This document shows, piece by piece, positions 61,039 through 64,000 of a stretch of 64,000 nucleotides of DNA. A model generated the notes under the pieces. That model worked only from the letters and a program-made list of their open reading frames with translations. It made no database searches and was not told the origin of the DNA. The position numbers were made by a program, and so were the translations under genes. Within the stretch, counting starts at the first letter, position 1; each line of letters opens with the position of its first letter. Where the stretch lies: contig PMHV01000024.1 of assembly GCA_003156805.1 (NCBI GenBank), positions 1-64,000 on the forward strand. Reading direction: 5' to 3'. The stretch is from Acidobacteriaceae bacterium. GTDB lineage: Bacteria > Acidobacteriota > Terriglobia > Terriglobales > Acidobacteriaceae.

Positions 61039-62506
61039 GTTGGAATAACTCCGGAAAAGGCTGAGGGCGCGGGGACTGCGCCAGAGGCCGCCCGTCCGCC
61101 TCCGGGCCGGCAATTTTCGCCGAAGCCCGGCCGGGCAGGCGGACCAGCCGCAGCGCCAGCGTCCACATGGTTTCGATGAGCAGAGAGATATCTTTGAGCG
61201 GCGAGGGATGCAGCAGGTATTGCAGATCGAGCCGGGTCTTGTCTTCCGAAGCGTGCTGCTCGCGCAGCCCGTGCACTTGCGCCAGCCCGGTCATGCCCGG
61301 CTTTACCGCCAGCCGCTGCTGCTGCCAGGGGGTGTAATGGTGGGCGCGTTCCGGGCCTTCGGGGCGCGGCCCTACCAGGCTCATCTCTCCGCGCAGCACA
61401 TTCCAGAACTGCGGCAGTTCCGAGATGCTGAGCCGCCACAGCATGCGGGCGAAACGCGATCCGGTCTGGGGATCGCGCTCCACGTTCAGACGCAACATGG
61501 AAAACTCGACTCCCCGCCAGCCGGTACGCCGTTCCCAGCGGAGGGCGCGTCCGGTGGTGGAGTGCAGGCGCAGGGCGCAAATCGCCAGCAGCGGCGACGT
61601 GGCCAAAGCCAGAAAAGATCCAAGCACCAGGTCGAGCAGGCGCTTGCCGACGCGGGCCGAGGCCGGCGGAGTGGTTTCTCCCAGCCGCAGCAAGGGCAGG
61701 CCGTCGAGATCGAGCAGGCTGGGGCGCGAAAGATACAGTTCGTAGGGCTGGGGAACCAGGCTGACGCGGATGCCCTGCTCGCGGCACTGCGCCACCAGGT
61801 TGAGGATTTCGGGCGAGGTGGAGTCGTGCGCCAGCACCAGCTCATTCACCCGATGCTGGCCCAACAGTGCGGCCACCTCAGGCGTGCCCACCGTAACCGC
61901 CGCGGGAGAACGGTGGGAATGAACCTCGGGCGCGGGAAACTCAGCCTTGGCACAGAGAAATCCACTCACTTTGCATAACAGCTCGGGATGGCGCTCGAAC
62001 TTAACCGCCAGTTCGCTGGCCACGCGGCCGGAACCGAGAATCACGACGTGGTTCACTTCGCCGCGCCGGTAGCGACGCCGAAGCATACGCAACGCCACCC
62101 AGCGGATGGCGAGGAAACCACCTAACAGCGCGAGTCCGAAGCCCGCGAGTTCCCAGGCGCCAACTCGTCTGCGGGAAACATTTTCCACCGCGAGCAGCAT
62201 CACCAGCAGGAGACCTACAGCCAGCAAAAGATGGGAAACCACCGCCGGCAGACGCCAGCCGCCGCGGAAGCCATCGAGCTGCAGGTTTTCCGAAAGCAGC
62301 GTCCACGCCAGCCAGGTGGCCACGACAAAGAGCAGAAAGTCCGACACACCCAGCGCGGGTCCGCTCCAATGGAGACCGTGGCGCGAGGCCTGCTCGCCGG
62401 CCAAGGCCAGGGGAATCCACGCCAGATCCGCCGCCAGAATGCGATCGCGAAGTTGACGGGGTCTCATGCGGGATCTTGATTGCGATGCCATGCGCTTCGA
62501 GGCCAT
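61007..62506 (-). CDS. Polyprenyl-phosphate sugar transferase, WcaJ/PGT family, with Ser at the Asp-Glu dyad
   Basis: 499 residues. N-terminal helices (ADLAWIPLALAG, LLFVVATWLAWTLL, LLLAVGLLLVMLLA, LAGFGLALLGGFLAIRW), a CoA-binding-like Rossmann domain (HVVILGSGRVASELAVKFER) and a C-terminal phosphoglycosyltransferase domain: FSMLRLNVERDP, LRGEMSLVGPRPEGPER and KPGMTGLAQVHGLREQ. It should load the first sugar phosphate onto undecaprenyl phosphate. The catalytic motif, usually SLDELPQ, reads LSISELPQFW here: the nucleophilic Asp is Ser and the Glu is kept. It may use another nucleophile or be inactive. Confidence 0.85.
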   Translation of the reverse strand: MASKRMASQSRSRMRPRQLRDRILAADLAWIPLALAGEQASRHGLHWSGPALGVSDFLLFVVATWLAWTLLSENLQLDGFRGGWRLPAVVSHLLLAVGLLLVMLLAVENVSRRRVGAWELAGFGLALLGGFLAIRWVALRMLRRRYRRGEVNHVVILGSGRVASELAVKFERHPELLCKVSGFLCAKAEFPAPEVHSHRSPAAVTVGTPEVAALLGQHRVNELVLAHDSTSPEILNLVAQCREQGIRVSLVPQPYELYLSRPSLLDLDGLPLLRLGETTPPASARVGKRLLDLVLGSFLALATSPLLAICALRLHSTTGRALRWERRTGWRGVEFSMLRLNVERDPQTGSRFARMLWRLSISELPQFWNVLRGEMSLVGPRPEGPERAHHYTPWQQQRLAVKPGMTGLAQVHGLREQHASEDKTRLDLQYLLHPSPLKDISLLIETMWTLALRLVRLPGRASAKIAGPEADGRPLAQSPRPQPFPELFQHAHRTQSGSD

Positions 62507-62544
62507 GAGTCTGGATTTCTATGAGCTTGCATTAGGCCGGGTTT

Positions 62545-62607
62545 CAATTTCACTGCACCTAATTTCACTGCACTTCAATCTTAGCGGACTTCAATTTCGC
62601 CGTCCTT
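62545..62607. repeat. Degenerate 15-16-bp tandem repeat before the sugar transferase gene
   Basis: Four units on the plus strand: caatttcactgcacct, aatttcactgcactt, caatcttagcggactt, caatttcgccgtcctt. The array lies in the leader of the minus-strand sugar transferase gene (start 62506). On that strand the units share an A(A/G)ATTGAAG core that also appears in the array at 50103-50192. Confidence 0.6.
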
Positions 62608-62703
62608 CGATTCGATCTGCTGGGCATGGGTTCTGGCTAGTATGAAAGTTGGTTCAGGGCAGATCGCAGATCATGGTTAGAGCAGATCATGATTCATACC
62701 GGA

Positions 62704-63339
62704 TCACTGGCCGATCGAGGCCACACCAGCCGAGCGGGCGGCGGCCCGGGGCGTAGCCACGGGCTGGCGGGTTTCGCTGATCTCGCTCCGCACCACGGTG
62801 AACACGGAGTGGGCGATGGAAAGATGCAGGTCTTCGATGATCTGCATATTCTCCGAGGGCACCACCACGCACAGATCGCACAACTTCTTCATGGCTCCGC
62901 CTTGGAACCCCGTGACTCCGGCGGTAACCGCTCCCAGGCGGCGGGCCACACGCAGAGCGGCCAGCACGTTCGGGGAGTTGCCGCTGCCGCTGATGGCAAA
63001 GGCAATATCTTTGGGGCGCAGCAGATTTTCCAGCTGCTCGGCGAAGATGTCGGCATAGCTGGCGTCGTTGGCCCAAGCGGTGATGAGCGGGATGTTGTCG
63101 GTGAGGGCCACGGCGCGCAGGCGCTTGCCGGGGCCGGCGATGGTGCCTTTGGCCAGGTCGCAGACCATGTGCGAAGCCAGCGCGGCGCTGCCGCCGTTGC
63201 CGAAAAGAAAAACCGTGCGGCCATGGTCGTAGGCCTCAAGAAAGAGGCTGGCCAAACGGTCGATAGCCTCGACCGGCAGCCGTTCGATGGTTCGGGACAG
63301 CTCTTCCAGATAGGGCGTGACGTGCAATGCGGTCGCCAT
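62704..63339 (-). CDS. gmhA: SIS-domain sugar isomerase, GmhA-like
   Basis: 211 residues. SIS fold features: FGNGGSAALASHMVCDLAKG (phosphosugar-binding Ser residues), DIAFAISGSGNSPNVLAALR and VVVPSENMQIIEDLHLSIAH, the last containing the QxxxE/H pattern of GmhA. Sedoheptulose-7-phosphate isomerase makes D-glycero-D-manno-heptose 7-phosphate, first step of the heptose route. It is the first gene of the heptose cassette in this window, 197 bp before the sugar transferase. The last 20 residues are an Ala-rich tail. DiaA-type SIS proteins are an alternative, made less likely by the neighbours. Confidence 0.82.
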   Translation of the reverse strand: MATALHVTPYLEELSRTIERLPVEAIDRLASLFLEAYDHGRTVFLFGNGGSAALASHMVCDLAKGTIAGPGKRLRAVALTDNIPLITAWANDASYADIFAEQLENLLRPKDIAFAISGSGNSPNVLAALRVARRLGAVTAGVTGFQGGAMKKLCDLCVVVPSENMQIIEDLHLSIAHSVFTVVRSEISETRQPVATPRAAARSAGVASIGQ

Positions 63340-63680
63340 AGTCGTGCGTAACCTCTTGGACTGTTTGTGCTTGATCTGGTTCTACTTTACGGCTTCCTTG
63401 CCCCAACTTCAGGGCGAGACACAAGACTCCAATTCACCACAAAGACACAGGGTCACAGAGAAACCGGACCTCAGACCTCGGACCTTAGACCAGACTTCGG
63501 ACCTCTCGGGCAAAGCCGGGTCGCTGAGGTCTGACGCATCTGTCGCGATAGGTTTCTCCGTAGCTCTCTGGGCTGAGCCATTATGCTCCATGTGTTTCTT
63601 CGTCCTGGGTTTGATGTTCCTTTAGTCGTTTTGTTCATTACTCTTAGGCAGGGGCTGCTCGCGTCTTAGGAAAACCTTTC
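63340..63680. repeat. Intergenic region with dispersed inverted repeats
   Basis: No gene. CGGACCTCAGACC (63465-63477) matches 2447-2459 exactly, and GCTGAGGTCTGA (63523-63534) is the exact complement of 2432-2443, so this is a second copy of the REPIN-like family. It is nested in a wider imperfect inverted repeat: ACCACAAAGACACAGG and CACAGAGAAACC (63437-63465) against GGTTTCTC and ATGTGTTTCTTCGTCC (63551-63608), related to the 34-bp family around purH. Confidence 0.6.
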
Positions 63681-64000
63681 TCAATTCGGAACCGGTTCCG
63701 CTTGCGCCGCGCTGAGCACCACTCCGGCGGAACGCATGTGGGCGATGGCGTCGGGAACCTGCTGGGGAATGCCGCCGGAGCTTTGCACCCACGCCAGAAA
63801 GTCGTCGAGAATTTCGGCCAAGCCGCGAGTTGGCCGCCAGCCCAAGCTCCCAAGTTTTCCCACGCTGGAGACGCTGTGCCGATTGTCGCCGCGGCGGTAT
63901 TCGCCGGAGATTTCGATGCCGGCGCCGCCGGGAATCAAATCCAGAACCTGGCGGGCGTAGTCGAGGATGGTGGTGGGGCGTCCGCTGCCCACGTTGAAGG
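63681..64000 (-). CDS. NAD-dependent sugar epimerase/dehydratase, C-terminal part (cut by window edge)
   Basis: About 106 residues are visible; the frame is open at the right edge (FNVGSGRPTTILDYARQVLD), so the N-terminal Rossmann domain and the YxxxK motif lie outside. The visible part is the typical SDR-type substrate-binding end: NVGSGRPTTILDYA, EISGEYRRGDNRHSVSSVGK and LGSLGWRPTRGLAEILDDFL. Extended SDR nucleotide-sugar epimerases and reductases end this way. As the neighbour of the heptose cassette it may act on a GDP- or dTDP-sugar; the substrate cannot be told. Confidence 0.85.
   Translation of the reverse strand, partial: FNVGSGRPTTILDYARQVLDLIPGGAGIEISGEYRRGDNRHSVSSVGKLGSLGWRPTRGLAEILDDFLAWVQSSGGIPQQVPDAIAHMRSAGVVLSAAQAEPVPN

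Overview
The window looks like chromosomal DNA of a Gram-negative, aerobic or facultatively aerobic heterotroph, most likely an acidobacterium (Acidobacteriota, Terriglobia-like). This rests on gene content rather than on a marker gene. The pointers are a large Oar-like TonB receptor with a carboxypeptidase-regulatory N-terminus, an FG-GAP/UnbV/TPR giant protein, copper ascorbate-type monooxygenase and reaction-centre-type c cytochromes, a MXAN_5187-like protein beside a small XRE regulator, and many lipid-linked sugar enzymes. Base composition is uniformly GC-rich. There is no rRNA, tRNA, CRISPR, phage or IS element that I can support.

Layout. 1-7.6 kb: housekeeping (recA, incomplete at its 5' end; dienelactone hydrolase; XRE regulator; MXAN_5187-like protein; purH; TPR lipoprotein-like repeat protein), with dispersed intergenic repeats around purH. 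7.6-11.2 kb, minus strand: heme O synthase and two overlapping SH3-domain secreted proteins. 11.6-19.5 kb, plus strand: one nine-gene respiratory operon. It encodes a single-heme outer-membrane porin-cytochrome resembling Cyc2, a diheme cytochrome c, a cupredoxin with a CNIHPWM site, CuA subunit II, an A-type subunit I, two subunit III paralogues, subunit IV and a small CxxC membrane protein. 19.6-29.8 kb, minus strand: amidohydrolase, GlnD and its partner PII, a CAP-domain protein, a diheme cytochrome, an ArnT-like glycosyltransferase, a copper monooxygenase and a second dienelactone hydrolase. 30-34.7 kb: hemE-hemY (ATGA overlap) and recQ.

34.8-45.1 kb is a coherent (deoxy)nucleoside or (deoxy)ribose utilisation locus: GlcG-like protein, DeoC aldolase, an ALDH16-type double aldehyde dehydrogenase, a ribokinase-family kinase, a TonB receptor with an attenuator-like leader, and a secreted nucleoside-hydrolase-like protein. 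Three of its genes have recognisable promoter-like sequences. 45.1-50.8 kb, minus strand: a TPR protein and a 1387-residue FG-GAP/UnbV/redoxin/TPR protein. 50.9-55.6 kb: a trehalose locus in which the GT20 trehalose-6-phosphate synthase is fused to a two-TM, HAMP-like sensor module, followed by a DUF5752-like protein and a TreT-like synthase. 55.7-57.8 kb: half of an MFS transporter (probable remnant) and a LuxR-type regulator. 57.8-64 kb, minus strand: a GDP-heptose-type cassette (SIS isomerase, polyprenyl-P sugar transferase, GHMP kinase, nucleotidyltransferase, HAD phosphatase) with a sugar epimerase running off the right edge.

The best candidates for something new are the outer-membrane-to-oxygen electron chain, the sensor-fused trehalose synthase, the leader-controlled nucleoside locus, the sugar transferase with Ser in place of the catalytic Asp, and a set of about 15-bp tandem repeats that recur just in front of start codons.
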